Source of the DNA: Alphaproteobacteria bacterium
GTDB taxonomy: Bacteria > Pseudomonadota > Alphaproteobacteria > MPNO01 > UBA2964
Length of the DNA: 64,000 nt
Direction of reading: 5' to 3'
NCBI GenBank assembly: GCA_009377375.1
Contig: WHUE01000003.1
Span: 42,244-106,243, forward strand
Shown: in pieces, positions 18,254 through 29,303 of the stretch
Layout: each line of letters starts with the position of its first letter
How positions within the stretch are numbered: position 1 is the stretch's first letter
Position numbers and translations under genes: made by a program
The notes under the pieces: model-generated
What the model was told of the DNA's origin: nothing
Seen by the model: the letters and a program-made list of their open reading frames with translations, nothing else
The model's database searches: none

Positions 18254-19139
18254 GGCGCGGCTGGTCGACGGCAAGGCTTATGCGGCGGATCTGCGTGCCC
18301 GCATCGGCCGGCAGGCCGCGGCGCTGAAGGCGGCGCACGGGCTCGTCCCCGGCCTCGCCGCCGTGCTGGTCGGCGAGGATGCGGCGAGCCAGGTCTACGT
18401 CCGCAACAAGGAGCGCCAGACCGTGGAGACGGGGATGAACTCCGTCGGCCGCCGGCTGCCGGCGGAGACCGGCCAGGCGGAACTGCTCGCGGTCGTCGCC
18501 GGGCTCAACGCCGACCCTGCGGTCCACGGCATCCTCGTGCAGCTTCCCCTGCCGGCGCAGATCGACGCGGATGCGGTGGTGGACGCCATCGACCCGGCGA
18601 AGGACGTGGACGGGTTCCACCCGGTCAATGTCGGGCTGCTCTCCGCCGGGCGCAATGCGATGGTCCCATGCACCCCGGCGGGCTGCATGATGCTGCTGGA
18701 AGACACGCTGGGCAGTCTCGAGGGCGCCCATGCCGTGGTCGTCGGGCGGTCGAACATCGTTGGCAAGCCGGTGGCGCAGCTCCTGCTCGCCGCCAACTGC
18801 ACCGTCACCGTCGCCCATTCTCGCACGCGCGACCTGCCCGCCATCTGCCGCGAGGCGGATATCCTGATCGCCGCGGTCGGGCGGCCGGGCATGATCGAGG
18901 GCGGCTGGATCAGGCCGGGCGCCACCGTGATCGATGTCGGCATCAACCGGATCGAGGCCGGGGGCGGCAGGACGCGGCTCGTCGGCGACGTCGATTTCGA
19001 CGCGGCGCTGCTTGTCGCAGGCGCGATCACCCCGGTGCCCGGCGGCGTCGGCCCGATGACCATCGCCTGCCTGCTGCGCAACACGCTGATCGCCTGCTGC
19101 CGGCAGAACGGCGTGGACGTCCCGCCCGATGTCGGTTAG
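18246..19139 (+). CDS. folD: Bifunctional methylenetetrahydrofolate dehydrogenase/cyclohydrolase
   Basis: [65 protein letters not shown]. Confidence 0.97.
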   Translation: MAEARLVDGKAYAADLRARIGRQAAALKAAHGLVPGLAAVLVGEDAASQVYVRNKERQTVETGMNSVGRRLPAETGQAELLAVVAGLNADPAVHGILVQLPLPAQIDADAVVDAIDPAKDVDGFHPVNVGLLSAGRNAMVPCTPAGCMMLLEDTLGSLEGAHAVVVGRSNIVGKPVAQLLLAANCTVTVAHSRTRDLPAICREADILIAAVGRPGMIEGGWIRPGATVIDVGINRIEAGGGRTRLVGDVDFDAALLVAGAITPVPGGVGPMTIACLLRNTLIACCRQNGVDVPPDVG

Positions 19140-19181
19140 CCCTCGGCCGCGCGCGGCCTTTCGGAACGGAAGAGGCGCCTG

Positions 19182-19895
19182 ATGTCGGAAACGTTCTTCC
19201 CGCTCTTCGCCGCCACGGTCCTGTTCGTTGGCGGGCATTTCCTGCTGTCGTCCCGCGCGCTGCGCCCGGCGCTGGTCGCCCGGCTGGGGCAGTGGGGCTA
19301 CACGGGCCTCTATTCCGCCCTGTCGCTGGCGGCCTTCATCTGGATGTGCGTGGCCTATGCGCGCGCCCCCATACTCGAGCTCTGGCCGGGCGAGGAATAC
19401 ACCTGGTGGATCGCCGCCCTGGGGTCGCTCGCGGCCAGCATCCTGCTGGTCTGCGGCTACCTGACCGCCAATCCGACGGCGCTGTTCGGCGGGCGGGTGC
19501 TGGCGCGCGACGACCCGGCCCCCGGCATCTTCAAGGTCACGCGGCACCCCGTCCTGTGGGCGGTGGCGCTGTGGTCGGGCGGGCATCTGATCGCCAACGG
19601 CGATGCGTCCTCGCTGATCTTCTTCGGCGGGCTGCTGGCGCTGTCGCTGGGGGGCGCGGCGCATATCGACGCGCGCAAATCGGCGGAGGACGGCGCGCGC
19701 TGGCGGAAGCTCGCCGCGGCGACGTCCTTCGTCCCCTTCGCCGCCGCGCTGCAGGGGCGGGCGCGCATCGACCTGGCCGAGATCGGCTGGGTCCGCATCG
19801 CGCTCGCTGTCGCGCTCTACCTCGCCCTGATGCACGCCCACGAATGGTTCGTGGGTGTGCCCATCGCGCCGTGGACGGCGTCCTGGGCGCTGTGA
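19182..19895 (+). CDS. NnrU family protein
   Basis: FVGGHFLLSS N-terminus, multi-TM, IFKVTRHPVLWAVALWSGGHLIANGD. Confidence 0.8.
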   Translation: MSETFFPLFAATVLFVGGHFLLSSRALRPALVARLGQWGYTGLYSALSLAAFIWMCVAYARAPILELWPGEEYTWWIAALGSLAASILLVCGYLTANPTALFGGRVLARDDPAPGIFKVTRHPVLWAVALWSGGHLIANGDASSLIFFGGLLALSLGGAAHIDARKSAEDGARWRKLAAATSFVPFAAALQGRARIDLAEIGWVRIALAVALYLALMHAHEWFVGVPIAPWTASWAL

Positions 19896-19904
19896 CGCCG
19901 GCGG

Positions 19905-20333
19905 CTATTCGCCGGCGCCGTCCTTCTTCGCGCCGACCCAGCCGCTATGGGTCAGGTCGAACATGTTGCCGTCCGGGTCGAAATACTTGACCTCGAAATA
20001 GCCGCCTTCTTCGCCCTCTTCCAGCGGCGTCTCGCCGAGGAAATATTCGGCGCCGAGCCCCTCGACATGCTTCTGGGCCGTCTTGGTGTCGTCCACCCAG
20101 AAGCCGATATGGTGCAGCCCGAACCAGTCCTTGGTCTTGTCGCCGCCCATCGGCTTGTCGTCGCGGAACCGCAGCAGGGCCAGGTTGATCGTCCCGTCCG
20201 AAAGATACACCCCGTCGGCGATCGGGTTGTGGGTCTCTCCCACCCGCTCCATGCCGAAGGCGGAGATGTAGAACTCGGCCGAGGCTTCCGGGTCGGGCAC
20301 GGAAAACGCGATATGTCTCAGCTTTGCGCCCAT
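19905..20333 (-). CDS. VOC (glyoxalase/bleomycin resistance) family protein
   Basis: LRHIAFSVPDPEASAEFYISAFGMERVGE...GLHHIGFWVDDT...EVKYFDPDGNMFDLTHSGWVG. Confidence 0.88.
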   Translation of the reverse strand: MGAKLRHIAFSVPDPEASAEFYISAFGMERVGETHNPIADGVYLSDGTINLALLRFRDDKPMGGDKTKDWFGLHHIGFWVDDTKTAQKHVEGLGAEYFLGETPLEEGEEGGYFEVKYFDPDGNMFDLTHSGWVGAKKDGAGE

Positions 20334-20397
20334 GGCACAGCCTCCCTGTTGGGTGCGGTCTCGTCTCCATTGAAGATTGCGCGGTAAGGGCCTGCCG

Positions 20398-21303
20398 TCA
20401 ACCGGCTCCCGCCTCGCGCCTTGCGGCGTCCCGCGTCTCGCGCCGCGTGATGTAGAGCACGCTGGCGATGATCGCCCCGGCCCCGACCCAGGTCCACAGG
20501 TCGGAGAACTCGCCGAACATCAGCCAGCCGAACATGGCGGCGATGGGCAGGCGGATGAAGTCCAGCGGCCCGACCAGGCTGGCGTCGGCCGCTTTCAGCG
20601 CGCGGGTCAGGAAGACATGCGCCAGCGTGCCGAACAGCCCCACCGGGATCAGCCAGGGCAGCTCCGTCCAGCCAGGCCACACCCAGCCGTCCCAGGCCAG
20701 GACCAGCGCCACCGGCGCCAGGAACAGATTCATGTAGAAGGCCAGCACGCCCCCCGTCACGTTGGCGGAGACGTGCTTGGTGATGAGCTGGACGCCGGAA
20801 TTGCTGAGCGCCGAGCCCAGCGCGCCGAGCACCAGAACGTTGAAATCGACCAGCCCGGGCCGGATGATGACCAGCATGCCGATGAAGCCCAGCGCCACCC
20901 CGGCCCAGCGGCGCGGCCCCACCGCCTCGCGCAGGATCAGCGCCGCGCCGACGATGACGAACAGCGGGTGGGTGAACTGGATCGCGATGACGTCGGTCAC
21001 CGGCAGGCCGGACAGCGCCCAGAACCAGCACAATATGCCGGCCGCCGACAGCGAGCTGCGCAGCGCGATGAAGCGCCATTCCGGCGCCCACAGCTCCGAC
21101 AGCCTCCGCCTGGCCAGCCAGGGCAGCATCACCACCAGCCCCATGAAGCCGCGGAAGAAGGCGGCCTCGGTCGCCGGCATGGTGAAGGTCAGCTTGCGCA
21201 CCACGACGTAGAGCGAGGCCATCGAGACGACCTGCAGCATCATCCAGAAGACGCCGCGCACCGGGCCGGGCAGCGCCGCGAACCGCGCGGCCAGCGCCGT
21301 CAT
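20398..21303 (-). CDS. DMT/EamA family transporter (tandem copy 1)
   Basis: Ten-TM EamA architecture; MTALAARFAALPGPVRGVFWMMLQVVSMASLYVVVRKL; start overlaps upstream stop by 4 bp. Confidence 0.9.
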   Translation of the reverse strand: MTALAARFAALPGPVRGVFWMMLQVVSMASLYVVVRKLTFTMPATEAAFFRGFMGLVVMLPWLARRRLSELWAPEWRFIALRSSLSAAGILCWFWALSGLPVTDVIAIQFTHPLFVIVGAALILREAVGPRRWAGVALGFIGMLVIIRPGLVDFNVLVLGALGSALSNSGVQLITKHVSANVTGGVLAFYMNLFLAPVALVLAWDGWVWPGWTELPWLIPVGLFGTLAHVFLTRALKAADASLVGPLDFIRLPIAAMFGWLMFGEFSDLWTWVGAGAIIASVLYITRRETRDAARREAGAG

Positions 21304-22196
21304 CCGCCCGGCTCCGCGGCGCGCCTGCGGCCTTCGGCCCGCGCGTTCAGGTAGCCGGCGGCGATGATGATCGCCGCACCCACCCAGGTCCAGATGTCGG
21401 AGACGTCGCCGAACAGCACCCAGGCGAGGCTCGCGCCGAAGGGCAGCTTCAGGAAGTCGAACGGCGCCACGAACGACGCGTCGGCCAGGTGCAGCGCGCG
21501 GGTCAGGAACACGTGCGACAGCGCCCCGCAGATGCCGAGCAGGGCGAGCCAGCCGAGCTGCCCCACCCCCGGCATCACCCAGACGAACGGCATGAACAGC
21601 CCGAAGAACAGGAAGTACATGCCGTTGAGGTAGAACACCATCGTCCCGCCGCCCTCGGTGCGGGCCATCGGCTTCATGATGACGGTATGGCAGGCGTAGA
21701 GCGCGGCGCCGGCCAGCACGAAGGCCGCGCCCTGGCCGAGCGCCGCGCCGCCGAGCCCCGGGCGGACGATCACCAGCACGCCGGCGAAGCCCGTCGCGAT
21801 CACCGCCCAGCGCGCCAGGTCGACCTTCTCGCGCAGCAGCACCGCCGCCAGCACCGCGACCCAGAGCGGGGTGGTGAACTGCAGCGCCAGCGCGTCGCCC
21901 AGCGGCAGCATGCCGAGCCCGGCGAACCACAGCACCGTGCCGCCGCCGAGGATCACGCACCGCAGCAGATGCAGGCGGAAGATGCCGGTGCGCAGGCCCC
22001 GCGCGCCGACCCGCGCGACCCAGGGCGCAACCGCCATCAGCGAGACCGCGCTGCGCAGGAACACGATCTCCAGCGTCGGCAGACCGCCGAGCGACAGCGC
22101 GCGGACGCTCAGATTGACGCAGGCGAAGCAGGCGGTCGCCAGCAGGGCGAACCCGGTCGCGCGCAGCAGCGGGGACATCGCCGGCGCGGCCGTCAT
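21300..22196 (-). CDS. DMT/EamA family transporter (tandem copy 2)
   Basis: MTAAPAMSPLLRATGFALLATACFACVNLSVRALSLGGLPTLEIVFLRSAVSL; ATG 22196; 4-bp overlaps on both sides. Confidence 0.9.
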   Translation of the reverse strand: MTAAPAMSPLLRATGFALLATACFACVNLSVRALSLGGLPTLEIVFLRSAVSLMAVAPWVARVGARGLRTGIFRLHLLRCVILGGGTVLWFAGLGMLPLGDALALQFTTPLWVAVLAAVLLREKVDLARWAVIATGFAGVLVIVRPGLGGAALGQGAAFVLAGAALYACHTVIMKPMARTEGGGTMVFYLNGMYFLFFGLFMPFVWVMPGVGQLGWLALLGICGALSHVFLTRALHLADASFVAPFDFLKLPFGASLAWVLFGDVSDIWTWVGAAIIIAAGYLNARAEGRRRAAEPGG

Positions 22197-23098
22197 GCGC
22201 CGTCTCCGCCGGCGCGCCGCTGCCGCGTGCCCTCGTGGCGGGCGTTCAGCATGCCGGCGGCGAAAATCACCGCCGCGCCGACCCAGGTCCACAGATCCGA
22301 GACATCGCCGAACAGCAGGAAGGCGAGCCCCGCCCCGATCGGCAGCTTCAGGAACTCGAACGGCGAGACGTAGGACGCGTCGGCGAGGGCGAGCGCGCGG
22401 GTCAGGAAGAAGTGCGCGCTGGCGCCCGCGATGCCCAGCAGCGCGAGCCACAGCACATGCTCCCAGCCCGGCGTGACCCAGACGAAGGGCAGGCAGGCGC
22501 CGAAGGCCGGGACGTACCAGACGTTGAGGTGGAACACCATCGCCGCCGGGCTTTCCGTGCGCGACATCGGCTTCATCATGATCGTGTTCAGCGCATAGAA
22601 CGCGGCCCCGCCGAGCACCAGCAGCGCGCCGATCCCGCCCGTCTCGCCGCCCGCGCCGGGGCGCACCACGATCAGCACCCCCGCGAAGCCCAGCGCGAGC
22701 ACGCCGATCCGCATCGCGTCCACCTTCTCGCCCAGGAACAGCGCGGCGGCCAGCACCACCCAGAGCGGCATGGTGAACTGCAGCGCCAGCGCGTCGCCCA
22801 GCGCCAGCATGCCGAGCCCGGCGAACCACAGCACCATGCCGGCGCCGTTGGCGGCGCTGCGCAGGAAATGGCGCACCGGCATGGTCGTGCGGATGCCCGC
22901 GAACCCCGCCTGCATCAGCCAGGGCGCGGTCATGGCCAGCGAGATCGCGCCGCGGAAGAACGCGCTCTCCAGCGTCGGGATGCCGGCGAGCGTCAGCGCC
23001 CGGACGCTGAGCCCGGTGCAGGCGAAGGATGCGGTGGAAAGCAGCGCGAACAGGGTCGCGCGCAGCAGGGGCGAGGCGCCGGCGCCCGCCGGCTTCAT
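22193..23098 (-). CDS. DMT/EamA family transporter (tandem copy 3)
   Basis: MKPAGAGASPLLRATLFALLSTASFACTGLSVRALTLAGIPTLESAFFRGAISL; close paralog of copy 2. Confidence 0.9.
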   Translation of the reverse strand: MKPAGAGASPLLRATLFALLSTASFACTGLSVRALTLAGIPTLESAFFRGAISLAMTAPWLMQAGFAGIRTTMPVRHFLRSAANGAGMVLWFAGLGMLALGDALALQFTMPLWVVLAAALFLGEKVDAMRIGVLALGFAGVLIVVRPGAGGETGGIGALLVLGGAAFYALNTIMMKPMSRTESPAAMVFHLNVWYVPAFGACLPFVWVTPGWEHVLWLALLGIAGASAHFFLTRALALADASYVSPFEFLKLPIGAGLAFLLFGDVSDLWTWVGAAVIFAAGMLNARHEGTRQRRAGGDGA

Positions 23099-23114
23099 CC
23101 GGGGTCGCCGCCCA

Positions 23115-24344
<1,230 letters not shown>

Positions 24345-24476
24345 CGGGAATGTCTCTCGGGTTGCGGCGCGCGCAGTATAGGGATTGGCCGTCGGGCGGC
24401 AAGAGGCGGGGCCGGCTTGCGCCGCTCAGCCGCTGCTCCCGGCTCAGCGGCCCCTGGCAGCGGCGCGTCGCGGGGC

Positions 24477-24530
24477 TTGACTCCATTGGGTATATATTTA
24501 AATACTATATCCAGAATTAGATAGAGAAGA
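24477..24530 (+). promoter_or_regulatory. Promoter/operator of the RES/Xre toxin-antitoxin operon
   Basis: TTGACT (24477-24482), AATACT/TACTAT about 18-20 bp downstream, and near-palindromic GGTATATATTTAAATACTATATCC in an AT-rich island. Confidence 0.45.
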
Positions 24531-24540
24531 GAGATTCCCT

Positions 24541-24978
24541 GTGCTGGCCGCTACCGAAGCCGCCGCCGTCGATGAGCGTCTGCCGCTCGAAGCGCTCCGG
24601 GACCGTGCGGTCGCCCGGGAGATTTCGCCGGCGGCCGTGCGTCTGTTCCTCCGGCTCGCCGATGCCTGGGACCTCACCGTCGATCAGCGCCGTGCCCTGT
24701 TGGGCGGCATCTCCAGGCCGACCTATTTCAACTGGCAAAGAGGCAAGGTCGGCGCGCTGTCGCGCGACCAGCTGGAGCGTATTTCGCTTGTCCTGGGGAT
24801 TCACAAGGGGCTCAGGCTGCTGTTCGCCGACGAGGCGGGCGCGCAGCGGTGGTTCACCGGCCCCAATACCGACATACCCTTCGGCGGGCGGTCCCCGCTG
24901 GAGCGCATGACCCATGGCGGCATGGACGATCTCTATGCCGTGCGCCGCTATATCGATGCGTGGCGCGGCATGAAATGA
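24541..24978 (+). CDS. Xre/MbcA/ParS-type antitoxin
   Basis: AVRLFLRLADAWDLTVDQRRALLGGISRPTYFNWQRGK and C-terminal toxin-binding NTDIPFGGRSPLERMTHGGMDDLYAVRRYIDAWRG; GTG start. Confidence 0.88.
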   Translation: MLAATEAAAVDERLPLEALRDRAVAREISPAAVRLFLRLADAWDLTVDQRRALLGGISRPTYFNWQRGKVGALSRDQLERISLVLGIHKGLRLLFADEAGAQRWFTGPNTDIPFGGRSPLERMTHGGMDDLYAVRRYIDAWRGMK

Positions 24979-25694
24979 CCCCGCTGGCCCGCTCCCAGGT
25001 CCGGCATCGCACACACCGCCTCATTGCCAGCCGCTATCCGCCCGTCGGGGTGTTCGACGACCTCGCGGCGGATGAGGAAGAGCTTCGCGTCGCCTTCCTG
25101 CTCGAGGCCGCCACCAACGACCGGTTTGCGTTGCTGGAGCGCCGGCTCGGGCTGCTGCCCGACGGCGAGATCGTCGGCGGGGAGGGGGCGAGCCTGGTGA
25201 TGGCGGCCTTTCTCCATGCGAACGAGGAAGGCGGACGGTTCACCGATTCCCGCCTCGGGGCCTGGTATGCCTCCTTCGATGTCGAGACCGCGATCGTCGA
25301 GACGCTTTATCACAGCGATCGCCGGCTGCGCCATTCGCCGCAGGGGTTTCCGACCGGCATCCAGATACGCGAGCTCATCGCGGATATCGACTGCGCTCTC
25401 TGCGACATCAGGGGGCGGCAGGACGAGCATCCGGCGCTCTACGCGCCCGATCCGGCCGATTACGGCCCGGCGCAGGCTTTCGCGGCGGGGCTGCGCTGGC
25501 CCCGGGACGGCGCCGCGCCCGACAACGGCATCGTCTATGACAGCGTGCGCCGGGCAGGGGGTATCAATCTCTGCCTGTTCCGGCCCAGCCTGGTGCCGCT
25601 GCCGGTGCTCCAGGGCGATCATTTCGAATACCACTGGGACGCGGCCGGCGCGACGCGCGTGACGAAGATTACCAATGTGGAAGTGGATTCGTGA
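24975..25694 (+). CDS. RES domain toxin
   Basis: Start overlaps antitoxin stop (ATGA); HRLIASRYPPVGVFDDLA, GRFTDSRLGAWYASFDVETAIVETLYH, GIVYDSVRRAGGINLCLFRPSLV. Confidence 0.88.
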   Translation: MTPLARSQVRHRTHRLIASRYPPVGVFDDLAADEEELRVAFLLEAATNDRFALLERRLGLLPDGEIVGGEGASLVMAAFLHANEEGGRFTDSRLGAWYASFDVETAIVETLYHSDRRLRHSPQGFPTGIQIRELIADIDCALCDIRGRQDEHPALYAPDPADYGPAQAFAAGLRWPRDGAAPDNGIVYDSVRRAGGINLCLFRPSLVPLPVLQGDHFEYHWDAAGATRVTKITNVEVDS

Positions 25695-25804
25695 AACGAA
25701 GCTGCAACGCAGGATTGCAGAACCTGTTCCTGTGCGGCAACATGCAAAAAAAACACCGTGGCCGGCGGGCTTCCGGCGTCCCCTGACACAGAAGGAACCG
25801 ACGG

Positions 25805-26971
25805 ATGGACGTTGCCGTGGAAACGCCGGAGGGCGCACCCGAAACCGCCGTTGCGGGCGATGTCGCGCCCTATGTCCAGCGCACGGTGTATGATGGCCGG
25901 GCCGGCCGGACGGGGGGCATCGTCCTCGGCAACATGCTGCTGAACATCGTCACGCTCGGCGTTTACCGGTTCTGGGCCAAGACCCGGCTGCGCCGCTACC
26001 TCTGGGGCGCCTGCCGGCTGTGGGACGAGCCGCTGCGTTACACCGGTACGGGGATGGAGCTTTTCGTCGGCTTCCTGATCGCGCTGTTGTTCCTGGTGCC
26101 GCTCGGTCTGCTGTTGGGGTTCATAGGCGTGCTGACCGCCGGATGGAGCATCCTGGCGAGCAGTCTGCTGGAGATCGCCATCTATTCCGGCATCATGTTC
26201 CTGTTCGGCATCGCCATCTATCGGGCGCGGCGCTACCAGCTTTCCCGCACCGTATGGCGCGAAATCCGGGCGGGGCAGACCGGCTCCAGCGTCGCCTATG
26301 CGCTGCGCTGGCTGGGTTACACGCTGCTGTCGCTGGTGACGCTGGGCCTCGCGTCGCCGGTGCAGACGATGAAGCTCCAGCATTTCGTGACGCCGAACAC
26401 GTGGTTCGGCGACCGCGCCTTCGCGTTCGACGGCCGCGCGCGCGACGTGCTGGGCAAGTGGGTCCTGTGCTGGCTGCTGGCCCTTCCCACGCTGACCCTG
26501 TCGCTGCTGTGGTACGGCGCCTATGAGTTGCGATACATGGCGGAGCATACGCGCTTCGACGGCCTCCGGTTTCGCCTGCCCGTCCGGTTCGGCGACCTGC
26601 TCGGTATTTACCTGCCCTATCTGGCCGTTTTCTTCGCCCTTCTGGCGGCGGTCTGGTTCGTCCTCTCGCCGGAAATCGTATTCCTGGTCGACCTCGTGCA
26701 GGTCACGCAATCCGGCGGGAAACTCGATCCCGCGGCGGCTTCCCAGCTTGGGCCAGTCCTCCTCAAGCTGCTCTTCGCCTATATCGTCGTCTTCGCGCTC
26801 ATCCTGCCGCCGCTCGCGGTGATGATGGTCACCCATCGGCTGTTCGGCCTGTTCCTCGGCCGGCTCGCGATACAGGGAGAGCCCGATTTTGCCGCCATCG
26901 CCCAGAGCGTCCACGCCGCGCCCGGCTCCGGCGAAGGGCTGGCGGACGCGCTGGACGTGGGCGGCATCTGA
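25805..26971 (+). CDS. YjgN/DUF898 family membrane protein
   Basis: GGIVLGNMLLNIVTLGVYRFWAKTRLRRYLWG, repeated TM blocks, second motif ASPVQTMKLQHFVTPNTWFGDRAFAF. Confidence 0.88.
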   Translation: MDVAVETPEGAPETAVAGDVAPYVQRTVYDGRAGRTGGIVLGNMLLNIVTLGVYRFWAKTRLRRYLWGACRLWDEPLRYTGTGMELFVGFLIALLFLVPLGLLLGFIGVLTAGWSILASSLLEIAIYSGIMFLFGIAIYRARRYQLSRTVWREIRAGQTGSSVAYALRWLGYTLLSLVTLGLASPVQTMKLQHFVTPNTWFGDRAFAFDGRARDVLGKWVLCWLLALPTLTLSLLWYGAYELRYMAEHTRFDGLRFRLPVRFGDLLGIYLPYLAVFFALLAAVWFVLSPEIVFLVDLVQVTQSGGKLDPAAASQLGPVLLKLLFAYIVVFALILPPLAVMMVTHRLFGLFLGRLAIQGEPDFAAIAQSVHAAPGSGEGLADALDVGGI

Positions 26972-26978
26972 CCGGCCG

Positions 26979-28067
26979 ATGACGGTGGCGCTCGACGCCC
27001 GATATCTCGACGGCAAGACGGCAGCGCAGCACGCCGCCGTCGTACGGCTCGGAGAGGACGAGGTCGAGATCGTCATGGCCGATGGTGCGGTTCATCGCTG
27101 GGCCGCGTCGGACGTGCGGTTGGCCGCCGGCGACACCGGCGATGGTCCGGTCCGGCTGACGACCGCCGAGGGCGGCGCGACGTTGATCGTCGATTCGCCC
27201 GAGGCGCGGCGCTGGGTCGACGCGGGCGAGGTGAAGCGCCACCGGACGCCGCCGAACCGCCGCCTGCAGTGGGTCGTCGGCGGCGCGCTGGGCGCGCTGG
27301 GCCTGTTCGCGCTGGCATGGACGACGGTCGTGCCCGGCCTGATCGCCGCGGCCATTCCGGCGAGTTGGGAGCGCCCGCTGGGCCGCGTCGTGGTCGAGCA
27401 GGTCATGACGCTGCTGAATTACATGGAGAAGGAGCCGGTGCGCCGCTGCGAGGCCGGGGCCGGCCGCGCGGCGCTCGATCGGCTGGTCCGTCGGCTGCGG
27501 CAGGCGAGCCCGCCGGGGACCGTGCTCGAGGTCGATGTCGTCAGTAGCAGCATCGTCAACGCGCTGACGGCGCCGGGCGGCCATATCCTGCTGCTGCACG
27601 GGCTGATCGAGGACGCCAAGTCGCCGGAGGAAGTCGCCGGCGTGCTGGCGCACGAGATCGGCCATGCCCTCCACCGGCATCCGACCGGCGCCGCGATCCG
27701 CGATATGGGCCTGTCGACTCTCATCGATTTCGTGCTTGGCGGCGGTTTCAACGGCGGCGCGGTCTCGACGGCGGCGAAGGCGCTTGTCAACAGCTCCTAC
27801 GGCCGCGCGGCCGAGCGCGAGGCCGATGAGGAGGCCCTGCGTGTCCTTGCCGGGGCCGGGATCAGCGCGCGCGGATTGCAGGCGTTCTTCGCCCGGCTTG
27901 CTGCCGAGGAGAACCCGGAATCGGGCGCGTTGCGCATGGTCGCGTCGCACCCGCAGAGCGCGGAGCGGGCGGCGATGGCGGCTGAAGCGGCCGCAGCCGG
28001 CGGTGGTGCGGCGATGTCCGGCGCGGACTGGCAGGCGCTGCGCGCCATCTGCGACACGGGCGGATAG
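26979..28067 (+). CDS. M48 family metallopeptidase
   Basis: VSSSIVNALTAPGGHILLLHGLIE, GVLAHEIGHALHRHPTGA HExxH motif, READEEALRVL; start ATG 26979. Confidence 0.9.
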   Translation: MTVALDARYLDGKTAAQHAAVVRLGEDEVEIVMADGAVHRWAASDVRLAAGDTGDGPVRLTTAEGGATLIVDSPEARRWVDAGEVKRHRTPPNRRLQWVVGGALGALGLFALAWTTVVPGLIAAAIPASWERPLGRVVVEQVMTLLNYMEKEPVRRCEAGAGRAALDRLVRRLRQASPPGTVLEVDVVSSSIVNALTAPGGHILLLHGLIEDAKSPEEVAGVLAHEIGHALHRHPTGAAIRDMGLSTLIDFVLGGGFNGGAVSTAAKALVNSSYGRAAEREADEEALRVLAGAGISARGLQAFFARLAAEENPESGALRMVASHPQSAERAAMAAEAAAAGGGAAMSGADWQALRAICDTGG

Positions 28068-28075
28068 GGACGGGG

Positions 28076-29215
28076 TTACCCCGCCGCTTCCGGCGCCGTC
28101 TCGCGGCGCTTGCGCTCGGTGGCGCTCTTGAGCTGGCCGCAGGCGGCGAGGATGTCGCGGCCGCGCGGCACGCGGACGGGGCTGGAACAGCCGGCGTCGT
28201 TGACGATGCGGGCGAACGCGGCGATGGCCGCGCCGGTGGAGCATTCGTAGGCTGTGCCCGGCCAGGGGTTGAAGGGGATCAGGTTCACCTTGGCGGGGAT
28301 GCCCTTCACCATCTTCACCAGCGCGCGGGCGTCGGCGGGCGAATCGTTGACGCCCTTCAGCATCACGTACTCGAAGGTGATGCGCCGCGCGTTGTTGGCG
28401 GTGGGATACTCGCGGCAGGCAGCCAGCAACTCCGCCAGCGGGAACTTCCTGTTGATCGGCACCAGCACGTCGCGCAGTTCGTCGGTGACGGCGTGCAGCG
28501 AGATGGCGAGGTTCACCCCCAGCTCCGCGCCGCAGCGGCGGATATTGGGGACGTAGCCGGCGGTGGACAGCGTGATCCGCCGCTTGGAGATCGAGATCCC
28601 CTCCTGGTCCATCACGATGCGCAGCGCCTTGGCCACGTTGTCGAAATTCAGCAGCGGCTCGCCCATCCCCATCATCACGATGTTGGACAGCATCCGCCCG
28701 CCCGCCGGGGACGGCCATTCGCCGTATGCGTCGCGCGCCACCAGCATCTGGCCGACGATGTCGCCGGCGTCGAGGTTGCGGACCAGAGGCTGGGTGCCGG
28801 TATGGCAGAACGCGCAGGTCAGCGCGCAGCCCACCTGCGACGACATGCAGAGCGCGCCGCGGTCCTCCTCGGGGATGTAGACGCATTCGATCTCGCCGCC
28901 GCCGGGCGTGCGCAGCAGCCACTTGCGGGTGCCGTCGGTCGAAAGCTGCTCGCTCACCACCTCGGGCCGGGCGACGACGCAGTGTTCCGCCAGCAGCGCG
29001 CGGGCCGGTCGGGCCAGCGTCGTCATCTCCTCGAAATCCCTGGCGCCGCGGTGATAGATCCAGTGCCAGACCTGACGGGCGCGGAAGGCGGGCATGCCGA
29101 ACCCGGCGAGGCAGGCGGCCAGCTCCTCCCGGCTCAGCCCGACCAGGTTGGTGCGGCCGGCCGGCTCGCGGACGGCGTCGCGGTTTCCCGCGGCAGTTTG
29201 CGCAGTCTCGATCAT
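28076..29215 (-). CDS. rlmN: 23S rRNA (adenine2503-C2)-methyltransferase / tRNA methyltransferase
   Basis: [11 protein letters not shown] radical-SAM CxxxCxx[45 protein letters not shown]-type ending; ATG 29215. Confidence 0.96.
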   Translation of the reverse strand: MIETAQTAAGNRDAVREPAGRTNLVGLSREELAACLAGFGMPAFRARQVWHWIYHRGARDFEEMTTLARPARALLAEHCVVARPEVVSEQLSTDGTRKWLLRTPGGGEIECVYIPEEDRGALCMSSQVGCALTCAFCHTGTQPLVRNLDAGDIVGQMLVARDAYGEWPSPAGGRMLSNIVMMGMGEPLLNFDNVAKALRIVMDQEGISISKRRITLSTAGYVPNIRRCGAELGVNLAISLHAVTDELRDVLVPINRKFPLAELLAACREYPTANNARRITFEYVMLKGVNDSPADARALVKMVKGIPAKVNLIPFNPWPGTAYECSTGAAIAAFARIVNDAGCSSPVRVPRGRDILAACGQLKSATERKRRETAPEAAG

Positions 29216-29303
29216 GGGGCACAATATAGCCCCCGCTGGCCGAACGGCAATCGCGGCGGCGCGGTCGCGCCCATTGGTCACAATCCCGAAGGAGTCCCAC
29301 CCG

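Noticed and set aside
18060-19841. 593-aa minus-strand ORF opposite folD/nnrU
   Set aside because: Antisense shadow; folD is unambiguous on the plus strand
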